In this document: positions 42,901-60,205 of the stretch, piece after piece
Layout of the letters: each line of letters begins with the position of its first letter
Numbering within the stretch: position 1 is the stretch's first letter
NCBI RefSeq assembly: GCF_026212465.1
Contig: NC_080052.1
Location: 30,654,326-30,718,325, forward strand
Reading direction: 5' to 3'
Source of the DNA: Amaranthus tricolor
Lineage: Eukaryota > Streptophyta > Magnoliopsida > Caryophyllales > Amaranthaceae
DNA: 64,000 nt
Made by a program: the position numbers and the translations under genes
Notes under the pieces: generated by a model
Databases searched by the model: none
What the model was told of the DNA's origin: nothing
What the model saw: the letters and a program-made list of their open reading frames with translations, nothing else

Positions 42901-45900
42901 TACCCAAGCCGTTAAACTTGCGGGCCACATTCGGGTTTATGTGAGGAATTTTTACATTTTTACGGTGCAAATTCAAAGAGATTGAGAGAACAATATTTTA
43001 AAACAAACCTTATAACACAATTAATGAAATAAAATTTTTTTAAAATTATAATACTCCCTTAATATTTCTAAATGTCTCACTCGATTTTGCGTATATTATC
43101 TAAATGCACTAATACAATCCTTATAAATATATGTAGTTATGCATGATCATAAAAAAATCAATATTTACTTAGAGATAATCAAATATGATCTCACTCGATC
43201 ATGTTGTTTTAATGACTACATAGAATAAAATATGAATTAATTAATATTAATGGATGAATAATGATAAAAACCATTTTAGACACATGTAGATTAGAAATTG
43301 TGGGAGTATTAAATTTGAGTTTATTGGTGTTTATTAAGAAATATCTATTAATGTACATGAAAATACAATTTTTTAGAAGTTATTTGCTATTATAAATTAT
43401 TTTATGTGCATTTTAATTATTTTTTTAATTAATAAATCGTTTTTGACTTCAAATGCTAATCATCCTACCTCTATTGCATTTGTTTTTGAAAATATCGTGC
43501 AACAAGATGTAAAAGTGTGTTCCATGACACGATATAAATATCTTTCATGAGTAAAATATTTAGGGCGATATGAAGAAGTTATGTAATGCATTTACATTTT
43601 TATTTAAAAAAGCTCTTGTGTGAGAAAGTGGATAGGGTATATATATTCCTTCCGAATCAATTTAGTTGTCCCATTTTCTTATTTGGCAAAGTTTTTTTAG
43701 TTGTCCCATTTCTATTTTTGTCAATCTTTTTTTTTACCCAAATATCCTTAGTTCACACAAGTAATTACGAATATACCCCCATATACCTTACTTACCCAAC
43801 TATCCTTCACTACTTACCTACCCCACACCATCCTTAATAAACGTGCCCAAGCAAATGGGACATCTAAATTGGTTAGGAGGGAGTATAACATATCACAAGG
43901 CTAAAATTATATGCTTAAGGCTCAAATTCTAGAGTGCCGGCTACACAATGATACAATTAAATAAATCTATTTTTAGGAGGTCTCTCGATAAGCTAATAAC
44001 ATTTACAATACCGTTGCAATATGGTGATACGGGAAATATATTGTACTATGATGTCCAATCCATGATGAGGGCAATGCAAAAAATGAGAACAACTACTCTT
44101 GTGAGAGACCGTCTCTCAAAGAAACGAGCTCAAAATAAGAACCCCACTTTCTTATTTTCTCCTTAATTTGTATTAATTGGGCTATTTAGCACCATATATC
44201 TAATGCGTCTCTCGGAGAAACCGTCTCTCACAAAAATTTGTGAAATGCGAATTGCATGTGTCTATATTAAAAATCTATGTTACACCAACAGCGTCAAAGA
44301 CTTGATCCTCCACTCGAGTACAGAAGAATTATAATAGGCCATTGGACTTAGATTTTGTTTCTTAACGGAGCGCATTATCAAGTATTAACTCTTTTTCAAC
44401 TAAACAGGGGTTTCAAGCTCTGGAAATGGTTCAGATAACTCAAAGAAAATTGTTATGGGGATCGGCATTGGTATTGCTTCTGTGGTAATTCTAGCGGGTT
44501 TCGTTGCATTGTTCATATTGAAGCGCAAAAGAAAAAAAGATCAAACTTTACTTGGAAGATCAATGGACACAAGAGGTATCATTTGGTTCTTACCTTAAAC
44601 CACTTGCATACATATCTATGTGACTTGTACTCGTATATCTATATATAAGTGAATATGTGTCCAAGTGTCCAAACTTGGTTATTTTATCTAAATGTTAATG
44701 ATTTTCGGTTAGTACTTAAGGTAAAGTAAAGAGTTCGAATATATGAAATATGAATTCTCGAACTAACATTTTGTTATACCTTAAACCGTACCACTTGTAC
44801 ATATAGTTATGAGGGCTCGTATACTCCTTGCCCTTTTCTTGGAGGGGGCGCAAATATGATCTATATGCTACCCTCCTCCCCCTCGGATCGTGACTTGTGC
44901 CGAATATCGGTTTGATGACTCTAATTCTGACTGTTCGAACTTGGTTATTTTAGGAAAAAAAATCCATTTTGAGCTAAATAAAAGATGTTCGAGTGTTTAG
45001 AATTTGACACAGGTACTTAAAAGTAAAGTAACTAGTCCGAGCTACCTTTTATTTTGTAAATCTGCTTAATACTGTTCTTTGTATATTTGTTACCTTACAG
45101 CTTCAAGGGCAGGTGTTACCGAAAAGAGCCAAGAAATTCTTTTAACCGGGCAAATGATCTCTAGCAAGAGGGACTACTCAGGAGAAACTAAAAACTTAGA
45201 TGATGTTGAGTTGCCATTTTTTGACCTACATACCATAGCTATTGCTACCAACAATTTCGACGCTGCGTACAAACTTGGGCAGGGTGGTTTTGGACGAGTT
45301 TATAAGGTATATATATTTCCGTATATCTTACCATGCATCGATTTGATCGAATCTTGTTACAACCTATCCAATAGAACGATACTACATTTCTTTTTAGGAC
45401 TAATTTTTTTCTTTTATGTGAGAGCTTTTTGAGAGAAGTGTAGCTCAGTGTTACTGTTATCAGTTATTTTCTTTAATAGTGTCGTATTTTTGTTTAATCT
45501 TGTTATAATGTGCTTTGCAAATTTCAGGGTGTGCTATCAGACGGACAAGAAATTGCGGTCAAGAGACTATCTAAGGAATCAGGACAAGGAGTAGAAGAGT
45601 TCAAGAATGAGGTCAAATTGATTGCAAAGCTCCAACATCGCAACCTTGTTCGATTGCTTGGTTGTTGTGTGGAGATTGATGAGAAGATGCTCATCTACGA
45701 GTACCTCAGAAATCGTAGCTTGGATGCATATTTGTTCCGTAAGTCATCCCATTATTAATTACGTCTGTTTGTGAGTGCTCATCACTCATTTCTAGTAACA
45801 AGCCCAGATAATGTAGGAGGGTGAGTGGTAGGTTTGTGACAATCAACTCAATAAAAACCAGCTCAGCAAACCTAGTTACATCTTATGATCATGAAGTTTT

Positions 45901-46860
45901 GGCATTAAGGATTTTGGGATTAATGCATTGGCGTTGTTTTTTATTCATCATTATAGCTTAATTTTCTAATACATCTTTGTTTTTGATGATTTTTGTAGAT
46001 AAAGAAAGATGTGTCGTGCTAAGCTGGGAAATACGGTTTAACATAATTTGTGGAATCGCTAGGGGGCTTTTGTACCTTCATCAAGATTCGCGGTATAGAA
46101 TTGTTCATAGAGACTTAAAAGCAAGCAACATTTTACTTGACGGAGATATGAATCCCAAAATATCAGATTTTGGTATGGCGAGGATTTTTGGAAGTGATCA
46201 AACCGAAGGAAACACAAGGAGAGTTGTTGGAACCTAGTAAGTTGCATAAACTTTCCTTTACCACATGCTCTTATATCATGAAGCTTACACCTTCCATCCT
46301 ACAGTGGTTACATGGCGCCTGAGTACGCAATGGATGGGCTTTTCTCCATAAAATCGGATGTGTTTAGCTTCGGTGTACTAGTACTAGAAATACTTAGCAG
46401 CACAAAGAACAGAGGATTCTACAATTCAGATCATGAGCTAAACCTACTTGGATATGTAAGTCACCCCTAAAATTCATTGCATGACTTTTTGTACATATCG
46501 ATGATGTATACGATCACTTAGTCGAAAATCGTGTATGTATATTGACAGTCATGGAAGCTATGGAAAGAAGGAAAAGGGACGGAAATGCTAGATAAGTCGA
46601 TAGGGGAGTTGTACTCGATACATGAAGTGCTAAGGTGCCTACAAGTCGGTCTCCTATGCGTGCAAGAGAGGGCAGACGACAGGCCAACCATGGCATCTGT
46701 GGTGCTAATGTTAAGTAGTGAATCTGCATGTTTACCTCAGCCTAAACTCCCAGGTTTTTGCATGGGATGGAACCCTAATGAAACAGATTCATCTTCTAGT
46801 AAACAAGATGAATCATTTACTGTAAATCAAGTTACAGTCACAACTTTAAATGCAAGGTAG
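36985..46860 (+). CDS. G-type lectin S-receptor-like Ser/Thr protein kinase (gene D)
   Basis: Exons 36985-38302, 44408-44575, 45101-45306, 45528-45738, 45999-46236, 46305-46455 and 46549-46860 give 867 aa. A long hydrophobic signal peptide (about residues 1-33, ending SPVFA) precedes B-lectin ([20 protein letters not shown]), SLG, EGF-like ([14 protein letters not shown]) and PAN ([15 protein letters not shown]). Exon 2 encodes [20 protein letters not shown] then a basic KRKRKK stop-transfer. The kinase has [33 protein letters not shown] and APEYA. Intron 1 is 6.1 kb, far longer than in the sister genes (0.1-1.1 kb), yet both splice sites and phases are intact. With gene E it uses APEYA and an SRK-like C-terminus ending TLNAR, so the two may form a second branch of the array. 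Confidence 0.92.
38303..44407 (+). other. Giant intron 1 of gene D
   Basis: A 6105-bp intron between the S-domain exon and the transmembrane exon (donor gtatgtgc, acceptor aaacag). It holds AT-rich DNA, two copies of the dispersed gttagagt-type repeat near 38460 and 38620, a (TA)n bit near 42191, and a small MITE at 44099-44233. No gene was found inside it. Inverted GAGACGGTCT-type motifs also occur near 40690. Confidence 0.8.
44099..44233. mobile_element. Small MITE, 135 bp
   Basis: Ends ttgtgagagaccgtctctc (44099-44117) and gagaaaccgtctctcacaa (44215-44233) are inverted with two mismatches. Short AT-rich interior. Lies 170 bp upstream of the acceptor of gene D exon 2. Confidence 0.7.
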
Positions 46861-48167
46861 AAGTGTTAATTATAGCATAAGTTAAGGTACCATAGGTCAT
46901 ATATATGAATTTTTTTGGTCTATTGTTGTCAACTTTGCACTATTTCTTGGTGTTCTTTTGTGAGATGAGCAAGGTTGGATTGCTGAAAGATGTAAAGAGA
47001 CAGATAGGAGCAATAATCAAGTTGATTCTTACAATTAGTTGTATATTCATTGATGAAGTATATTTTTGTTTTGTACATAGATCGAGTCAAAATGCAAAGT
47101 ACGTTGCAGTCAGATCTAGTATGATCGCAACTTATATACCAGTCCTTTTGCTGATTGTTTCAAAAAAGGAAAATTTGATACGTCATACATGTATGGCGCA
47201 ATATAAAGCAAAATGCAACATCAACAAAACAATCTAGAGTATTTTACAATTATTACAGACCATTTTTTTCAAATATAAAATTATGATATTTAATTAAGTG
47301 TAAAGCCCATATAAAATTTATACCAATTGAATACGAAGCTTGATCGACGACTATTTGAACATTATATTATGTATGATTAGATCAAAGAAATATTAGTACA
47401 TACTCGACTCGCAATTGTCCTGATTAAAATTCGTACTCAAAACCCATTTTGAGCATCCAAAATCTCGAATGTATAGATCTGTGTGTAATGATTTATAATA
47501 ATCATTTACAAAAGCTCAATAAATTTTTCTATTTTGTAAAATTTGCAAATAGTTACTTATTCGTAAGTCATTGTTGTTATAAGTTTCTATACATGTAAAA
47601 AGTTATATACTTCTATTAATTAACAAATATCTCATAATCTGACTCTATTAGAGATCTGAGAATTTGAGTTGAGTCGGTAGACATGAAATTCGAGTTTTGG
47701 TTGTTGAAGGTGAAAAAATCCTACTTTTATTTGGAGTAAAGTTATAGCATATATAATTTGACCCGAGTTTGACGCATCGTCATCCCTATCATTGTCCCTG
47801 TTAGAATGAACCACTTGCTTTTTAGGTGTAAATTAATTAAAAGAAATATGTTGAAAAATAAAACAAAAGGCAAGTGGATCATACAATAAAGATGAAAAGA
47901 GAGTATATATTTATGATTGAGATTAAAATAAAAGTGAAACTATTATCATGTAAATTGCTTAAAATCAATAAAATAATTAAATTAAAATGAAAATTAATGG
48001 TGACTGAGATGGAGATGTACAAATAAGGTCGTGCTTCGTTATACTCCTATCACCGACTCCGTCGTTTTGTATTTATTATTCTCAACTACCGTTTCCTATA
48101 CTTTTAGCGATCTTTTGTTATTCTTAAGAAATCATACACATCTCTGCGGCATTTCATCAAACACGAA
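46861..48167. other. Spacer between gene D and SCP2
   Basis: Gene D 3' region and the SCP2 promoter. A 110-codon open frame at 46905 (plus) has no family signal and directly follows the stop of gene D, so it is most likely 3' UTR. No repeats of note. Confidence 0.5.
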
Positions 48168-48765
48168 ATGGGCGACTCAAATCAGCAACTAAAATCTGAT
48201 GCTTTGTTGGAGCAAATGAAAACCCATCTCACCACTGATGCTGGAAAAGAAATCACCAAGAAAATTGGTCTGGTTTATCAGCTCCACATTGCCCCCAAAG
48301 TATGATATAACTTTTCAATTTTCCTTGAAAATTGGGTTCATTGTTTTAATTTGGTTAAATTTACTGATTAGATTAATACTGGATTAACTCTTCTGTGTGG
48401 GTTTCTTTGCTTTGCAGAAACTTGGGTTTAATGAGGTGATTTATACTGTTGATCTTAAGAAAGGAGAGGTTAAAAAAGGTTAGGGTTTGTATCTGATCAA
48501 ATTCAAATTTTTTTATGGGTACTAAAATTGGGATGAAATGTTGTTGAATAATCAATTTCCTAAATTATGAAAACTTTCAGGTCCTTATGAAGGTGGAAAA
48601 CCAGATGCTGCATTTTCATTCAAGGATGAAGATTTCATTAAGATTGCAACTGGGAAAATGAACCCACAAATTGCATTTGTGAGAGGGCTAATGAAGATTA
48701 AAGGCAGTATAAGTGCTGCCCAGAAGTTTACTCCTGATATTTTTCCCAAGCCTGCTAAGATGTAA
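48168..48765 (+). CDS. SCP2: Sterol carrier protein 2 (SCP2) domain protein
   Basis: A small single-domain lipid-transfer protein of 125 aa from exons 48168-48299, 48418-48478 and 48581-48765, all GT-AG. It reads MGDSNQQLKSDALLEQMKTH, then GKEITKKIGLVYQLHIAPKK, VIYTVDLKKGEVKKG, FSFKDEDFIKIATGKMNPQ and ends KFTPDIFPKPAKM. This matches plant SCP2 over its full length, including the three-exon plan. Family members bind sterols and acyl chains in a hydrophobic tunnel and work in peroxisomes. The plant protein usually ends in a PTS1 signal such as SKL; here it ends AKM, a weaker but plausible PTS1. Unrelated to the receptor kinases around it. Gene symbol follows the Arabidopsis name. Confidence 0.93.
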
Positions 48766-51565
48766 TGTGATTTATTACTTCTTTTAAAATCAACAGGATG
48801 TTCTCAAGTGCCAAAAATATAAGTTTATCAACAGAAAAATACCAGTATGTCTTAGTAGTTTAGGGAATATAGTTATATGGATCAAGACTTACATTGTTAC
48901 TTTTTTAAGGTTCTTGATTCTTGGTAAAATTTATGGTACTTTCTGTACTTCAAGTTTATATGAATAAAATCTGTCTTGTTATTTGTGTATATCATTCAGC
49001 TTTTGTGATGCTTGTATGTTGGTTATATGAAAGTTGTTTATGTTAAAGTGATGGATATATCTCGTCATGAATGGTGGATGAGATAAATACTTGTTAAGCA
49101 CAATAGTATATACTTTTAGATTTTGTATATGTTGAACAGCAATGGTATTATGTTATATGCCATTCAAAAGCTCAATTTTCGTGTAGCCAGTTAGTCCATA
49201 AACATATGGTGGAGTAAGGTCAGACAGAGATTGTCTGAGACCAATGGAAATGTTGTTGGCATGAATCTCTGAAATAGTGTCCGAGCATTGTGGAACTAGG
49301 ATTTGTGCACTGTACTTGTTTATTGAAATGCTCAGACTACCAGTTTACCCATAGGCTACTGGTGGTTGATACAGATTTAATTTCATTTGCATTTATCTTT
49401 GTATTGACTATGTTTCTTAACACAGTGCTTTCTTATGAAACTATAGCAGTGATTCGTTGACAAAATACGAAAAATGAGATGTATAGTCCTCGAATAACAG
49501 CATTGTCAAAATGGAATAGTTTAAGACTTTATGTTAGCCCTGGTCTCTGCTGTTTGGAGTAGATCAATTACATTTTGGGCTTCATGTTTACAATACGTTT
49601 GAATAATAATTTGAGGGAAAAAGAAGAGTAGCAAGCAGAGAAAGAGAGAACAGAAGGTGAGGGGAGGGCAGGGCAGTTGAGCCAACGGTAATGGATGGGA
49701 AGATTTTGCTGACATGTCTGCAACTTAAGGATATAGTTTGTTAAAGAAAGAAGGATATCAGACCAGCCAAATCGTCTATCTGTCGGTGATTTAAGGTTTT
49801 GAGTTGAAGTGCTGCTTTATTGTTGTATATTGGGAGGATAACCTTTGGACATACGAGAAACTAATAGTTTCCCATCTGCAGTTGTGTCTAAATATGAGAT
49901 ACAGTTACTGTTTCTTCTTGTCGTCTGGTAGATTATTGAGTGTACTGGCACTGTAGAAAGGAATCTGAAATCACTTATTCATTCGGCATGAAGAAATCAA
50001 TTTTCTTTTTTGATTTCTGATTCCATTTGAATTGCTTGGAAGCTTGGACAAGAGTAAGGTTTAATCTTGTAATGTTGCCTTTTGTAGTCAGCATACGTGA
50101 TGAAATGCGATAATGCATGATGCAATTTTTGTATATTATTTTTGAAATTGATCTCTCATTGCATCACCCTATGAACCACACTATACTTGAAAAGTCATCT
50201 TGCCATAAAAGAAAGACTTGGATATTGTTATTGGATGTTTTTAGGAGTTCATTATTCTCCCTGTGTTCCTCTTTTAGAACTGTGTTATCTCAGTGCAGGA
50301 AACATTGTCTTCTAAATTGAATCTATTTTTTCCTGGAAAATTTGGATTAGTGTAGTTTCTATATGCACTTGCAGAACTCTGGGACCGACTCAGTGGGAGG
50401 AACATGTATTCTACAATACAAAAGCTGAGTACGCATCTTTGTTAACTGCTTTTGGCTAATTGTAAAAGTTTCTTATTCTTTCTGGGCCAGTGAAACGTGC
50501 TTATGCTTTGGGATAATTTTGTAGTGGATAATCTAATATTCTAATCGAAATTCTCAATATTCCTTTGAGAAAGCTTTGTTGATTTAATGAGGCAGTTAAT
50601 TGTTTATTTTTGTTTAATTTAACCTTTGTGTTTATATATGAAACATAGCGATATTTGTAAGGAATTTTAGGTTCAATCTTTTTATTATATTCTGTTGAAG
50701 AATTGCAAGATGTGGGTCAACAGCACAACAGATGTCCCAGACTTGGGATTAGGGAAGGAGGAGATTCGAATTACTGAAGTGAGGTTCTGTATAAGTGCGG
50801 CCAGTGGCAGACCGTTGGCCATTGTTGTCACTTCCCAAGTGTTTCTTCTAATGCCAGTGGAATGGTGTGATTCTACCCTTGGTCCTTTTGCTACAGTTTT
50901 ACTGTCTGTTCTCTTGAGTTGCTGCAACTTAGTTGATTAAATAAGGATGTGATTTTCGTGCCAATTCAAGTAGTGAAACTGGAATCTTGAAATTAATTCA
51001 GACTCTGTCTCTTATCAGTGGCAGTGTAACACCCTGAATATGCCATTTACATGTTGGGTTTGGCTTAACTTCGGTTGTTATGTGTTAATCACACAAGGTC
51101 TTTGATTATATAGAGTTTATCACAAAAACTCTTTGATTATATGTCTGATATCTTCATGAAGTTCGGTTGTTATGAACTTTGGTTTGGCTGAACATCTATA
51201 GATTTTACTTTAAACAGTCTTTTATAATATGTGCGAATATCTTCTTGAAATGCTTAATTCATGTTCCATTCTGCTCATTTTTATCCGATATCCTGTTGAA
51301 CAACTAATCTGGTAATGTTTTACATAGTTTTAGAGGTACAAAATACAAATATTGGAAAGGAATGACCCGAGTTGTCACTGATTTTGGGGAAATAAATCAC
51401 GGCATTACAGACTAAAAATTATCAGGTAAAAAACTAGCCCTTTGGTTCAGATATACAATAGTAGGAGCTTGGACTCTGCTACATGGATGAGTTTTGTGTA
51501 CCTGAGATAGGCGAGTGAAGCTCCGGCCTACATCTACCTGTTAAAAATAGTTAAAGTGTAACATA
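48766..51565. other. Spacer downstream of SCP2, with possible transcript remnants
   Basis: 2.8 kb of less AT-rich DNA with uridine-rich, transcript-like texture. Two patches look gene-like: 50375-50457, after a good acceptor (cacttgcag), with an open frame TLGPTQWEEHVFYN, and 50685-50940, open on both strands for about 80 codons. Neither matches a family I know. They may be exons of an unannotated or decayed plus-strand gene, or untranslated sequence. Confidence 0.4.
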
Positions 51566-51892
51566 CTAGAGTGCAGCAAAAGCATCATCTACCCATCGCT
51601 GGGGTAGTTCACCACGATCTATCTTCGGCTTTGTGTTGACAGTAGTTGAAAAGGTGGAGCCACAGAGCGCCTCAGCTGCACGTCTTAGCTTGTTCATTCT
51701 TTTATGATGTCGGATGCGCCTTAAAATAACATCCTTATCCATCTTTTCTGAAGGATGCAACGGCTTCAAGTATATTTTGGTAGTGATGCTGGATGGATGT
51801 GCTGGAGCATCTTCCAATTCTTCAGGTTCTTCTTCAATTTCAACATCAATATTTACTAGCTCATGCTTGTGTTTCCCAGCTTTAGATGTCAT
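51566..51892 (-). CDS. Uncharacterised plant protein, 108 aa
   Basis: An intronless minus-strand frame starting MTSKAGKHKHELVNIDVEIE. It has an acidic N-terminal stretch (EEEPEELEDA), then a basic, helix-prone segment (DKDVILRRIRHHKRMNKLRR), and ends RWVDDAFAAL. Composition is coding-like, and the plus-strand frame opposite is just its shadow. There is no signal peptide or membrane helix. The basic segment suggests nucleic-acid or protein binding, possibly in nucleus or organelle, but this is inference; I do not recognise the family. The next gene on either side is on the plus strand. Confidence 0.55.
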   Translation of the reverse strand: MTSKAGKHKHELVNIDVEIEEEPEELEDAPAHPSSITTKIYLKPLHPSEKMDKDVILRRIRHHKRMNKLRRAAEALCGSTFSTTVNTKPKIDRGELPQRWVDDAFAAL

Positions 51893-54368
51893 TTCCGACG
51901 AATTTTAGTTTTAGATGCTGAAACTTCCTTGGGGGTATGAGTATAAAGTGGTTGGAGTCTAGGCTTTTAAGCTTGTGAGGGAAGTTGGGCATGTTTAAAT
52001 AGTCGCTGTCTTGCTGATGACCTTTATTGTTTCTTGTTTAAAAATTTACTTTGCTACAGAAAACGGCCATTTGGATTTTGATTCTGCTTGTTTTCTCTTG
52101 TTTATGTCCTTTTTATATTAGAAAATCTCTTGGAATCCTACTTCAAAATATTGGTTACAACGCCATATCACGACCACCGTTTAGTGGTCTCGTCGTGACC
52201 ATTGCCATATCTCACATGACTCATTAATCTTCTTGCGAATCGTGAATTAAAAAAATCGAATTATGATCAATTTTAGACTATTTTAAGTCATTTTCAACGA
52301 GTTGCAAATTCAAAAGGTGAACTAATTTGCGAATTATGTTACACTGGTCGTGACCATAACTGTAACCACAGTCAAGATTTTGCTCTATGTTCAAGAGTCG
52401 AAACTCAAGACTAGCTTTTATTAAGGTAACAGTGAAAAAAATAACAACTAATGCATAATTTATTGGTATCACTCAGTAATATAAATATGTAACAAATGCT
52501 TATATAAGAACTCTTTCGGCTACATATATCATACTTTTTATTTTATCTATGAGGGACAACATTCTAGTTTTTTGGGCTAATTTCCTTCATTGAAAAGTGT
52601 AAGCAATTGCTGAAACAGTCGGCCATTGCTTATCCTAATGTTAAGATTCTTCAATTTGGATAAAGACACGAGACATAATTAAGGCTAATTAATTATTGTA
52701 GGTTAATTAATTATAAAAATATCCTTATTGGCAATTGTGGATAAATGTATCAAACATAGACGTATGGCCTATTGTTACAGAATAATAGTGGTATCGCTGT
52801 TGTATCTGCGCTTTCTGTTATTATACCATCTGGGGGTGAAAGAACCAGATTCTATTACTTTTTAGGTTTGATGAATAACCTATTTTGATATTCTGCTCTG
52901 GAATACCTTGACTCAGTACTATAATAATTGATTTCTCTTGTGTCCCTTTGCAGAGCCGTTTTAAAAAATTCAGGGGCTTTGTACAGAACTTTTATTTTGC
53001 GCTTTATTTATAACAAATATATTTATTTTATTATTAAACTTAACATATTTCTTTTTTAATTAACTTTTTTATATAAGGGAGAAAGAGGGGCCCTGTGTGG
53101 TCGATCACCTCGCACACCTTCAAAGGCTCCTCTGTCCCTTTGAGTTTGTTTTGACTCCCAAACATATTAAAAGGCTCCCACATCGAAAGTGTGATAGAGT
53201 AAACTCTGTGGGATGAAGAAAATATGAAATAAAAAGTTAGGGACCTCTTTTTGACCAAAAAAAAAAGAAAAATCAAGAGAAAAACAGATCGCATACCTAA
53301 GAGCAAACAAACATGAAAAATTATATAGTACAATAATGACGCATTCCTCATAAGGCTCGGGAACAACCTCTCAAGCTCAAAAATATCACTTTTAATGAAG
53401 ATCACACACACTCTAATACAAAGCACTTTTAGGTTTTTCAAACCCGTTTTCCCTTTTATTAGCCTGCACTTGATTATTCCAAATCTGATTTGGGGTCCAT
53501 ATATGCATTTAGAATAAACCCTAGCCCATTAGGCAAACTTTCCCACCAAGTATCGAGCAAATCAGAAAACCGAACATTGCCCCTGCCACTGAACCAGAAG
53601 ATAAGTTTTCCCTATTACTGTTTGCTGTTGGCGCTTGCCTCGTTCAAGGCACATTTCATTCGTTCATTGCCTCGTTTTGCCTCTATGACCCTCCTTGTGC
53701 ACCTTGCCACCTCTTGCCTTGTTCAAGGCACCCTTCATGCACCCCTTTGATCACTTCATGTAGTGAACCAAACCTCAAACTTCCATAGCCCATTGCACAC
53801 TTTTCATCAGCATTTAGTGTGCAAAATATGGAATGAGAAATGAGATGATCAATATCATCATCCCACACAAGGAGAATCGGTTCGTGGCACAACACAATAT
53901 TTGTTCAGCAGCAGCTTGTTCAGTGTACTGTTCCTCACTTCTAAAGTGAGTAACCTTGATTTTAGGATCTTTCCTCATGTTATTGGTTAATGTTCCTTTT
54001 AGGTTCAAATCCGATCTGGACCCCGAAATGCCTTCCTATTCTTGTACCTTCTCAATAATCTGCTCTTGTACAAGTGTCGAGTGTCAACTCAATATTCTTG
54101 AATTAAGGCTTTGGCGTTATTGTGTATTACGAGTATATAATTGCTCACTCAGTTTAAAAGCAGGGTTAAGTATTAATTGATGCAAATGTTTATGAAAAGC
54201 AAGTGTATCTACCAACGCTAAATTGCTTGCCCCATGTCATTGTAGCTTATATGTTTCACATTGCTATTTCTTCTCCCCTTCAACGGAGTCACTTTCATCC
54301 ACTTAAGCAAACAAGCAATTAGGAAAATGGTAAAGTTTTTCGGTTTGATATGTACATCCCCTAATGTC
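51893..54368. other. Intergenic spacer with transposon-like scraps
   Basis: Around 52950-53140 the words gagccgttttaaaaaattc, ggggccctgtgtgg and cctcgcacacc resemble a common degenerate plant repeat found in many intergenic regions. A patch at 53480-53900 is less AT-rich with repeats of gcctcgttcaaggcac and gccttgttcaaggcac, but no coding domain. No gene is supportable. Confidence 0.4.
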
Positions 54369-54642
54369 CTGTTTGATTATTGGTATTAAAATGTGGAATG
54401 GTGATGAAAATTAATATAGTAGGTCATGCTTGTCTTACTCTTATCATTCTTTTTCTTCACAAAATTCATTCCCATCCATAACCACTTGAAAGAATTGTAT
54501 TTGGTGGTATTAAAAAATTATGAAGAAATACATATGATTAAGGATGAGAGTTCTATCACCATGGAAATAACATAATACACTTTATGAAAAGTGAAATAAA
54601 ACTCATTCCCATTGCCATCATTCAATACCAATAACCAAATAC
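54369..54642. mobile_element. MITE family 'GTTTGGTTA' copy 4
   Basis: Ends tgtttgattattggtatt and aataccaataaccaaata are inverted repeats, and the interior matches copy 3 (ggtcatgcttgtcttac, attcattccca). Lies about 500 bp upstream of gene E. Confidence 0.65.
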
Positions 54643-55146
54643 CCTATTAGAGTTTCCTAAAATAGCCTCGGATTTGAAAATTATGACAAATCATGAATTG
54701 ATCAGTGTCATAAGTGCTAATCATAGAATATAATGTTCCTAATTCCATACTTAATTGCGTTCGATTTGAGCCTTGATTATGGTAATCAAATATCAAGTTT
54801 ACTCTTACCAGGTCAATCTTAGCTTATCTAAGTGTAAAACCAAATGCTCCCAGACTAATAAATACTACTAGCTGTCTAATTCAGGGCAGTTGAGATTACC
54901 CAAAAAATCAAAACTAAAGCCAGTGTATCTGTGTATGCTACCAACACGTAGTGTATTAAGATTAATCTTTGTTCTCCATCACTTCATTTACTTTTGTACT
55001 ACAAACTTGGCTTACCAACTAAAACCTTATTAAATGCAGCTAGATACAACTAAAATTATAGATTTTCCCTCTGTCAGTAATCACTTGCACAAATTACTCT
55101 TACATGGTTCAGAACTATTCTTTTTTCATTGATTCTATTCTACAAA

Positions 55147-59577
<4,431 letters not shown>

Positions 59578-60205
59578 AGGATGGATTAAGCTTAGCTACA
59601 GGTGTACATTTTCTTGTTTTTGTGAATTCGGGTTGTCTATAGTTTGGTTTGGTTAGGGTGGGGTCGGTGCATTCAAGAGTTTGTTTGGGTCATGGTAGGT
59701 TATGGTGAGGGGATTGCAGTCGATGCGGGTTAAATCGGGTTAAATGTAGTATATTATATATTTAAGTATGGACGGAACAAAAATATGAAGAAAAACTATG
59801 TAAAATTAGCCCGCCAACAATTCAAAAAATATGTAAAATAACAAAGAAGAATTGTTGTGTATTTTTGGTCCGTTCATATTGAGAATTAAAAAAAATACTA
59901 TACTGTATTTAACATTATAATTATGTTGTATTGGATTGAAAGGCAAATTCTTAAATTCTTGATTTGTAATTTTGTATACAAGAGGTGTACTATATGCTAT
60001 TTTACCTAAACTTCCTAAAAAAAAACTTATATTTACAAGGTCTATTTCTTTAATACAATAGGTTAATCCAATGCCCTTTTTCAAATCTTGTGAAGATACA
60101 AATTATATATACAAGTGGACCTTGGACTACTAAAGAGTAATTGAAAATAGAGTTGTTTGAAAGATTCAACTGTTAAAATTAGAAAACAAATTACATATAT
60201 TAAAT
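59578..60205. other. Short spacer between gene E and the NLR gene
   Basis: About 630 bp containing the gene E 3' end, AT-rich DNA and the NLR promoter. A TATA-like element lies near 60104. No other feature seen. Confidence 0.6.
60104..60111 (+). promoter_or_regulatory. Candidate TATA box of the NLR gene
   Basis: tatatata-type word in aaattatatatacaagtgg, about 95 bases before the first ATG of the NLR frame. AT-rich surroundings make chance occurrence easy. Confidence 0.3.

Noticed and set aside
46905..47237. 110-codon frame after gene D
   Set aside because: No recognisable domain, begins within the probable 3' UTR.
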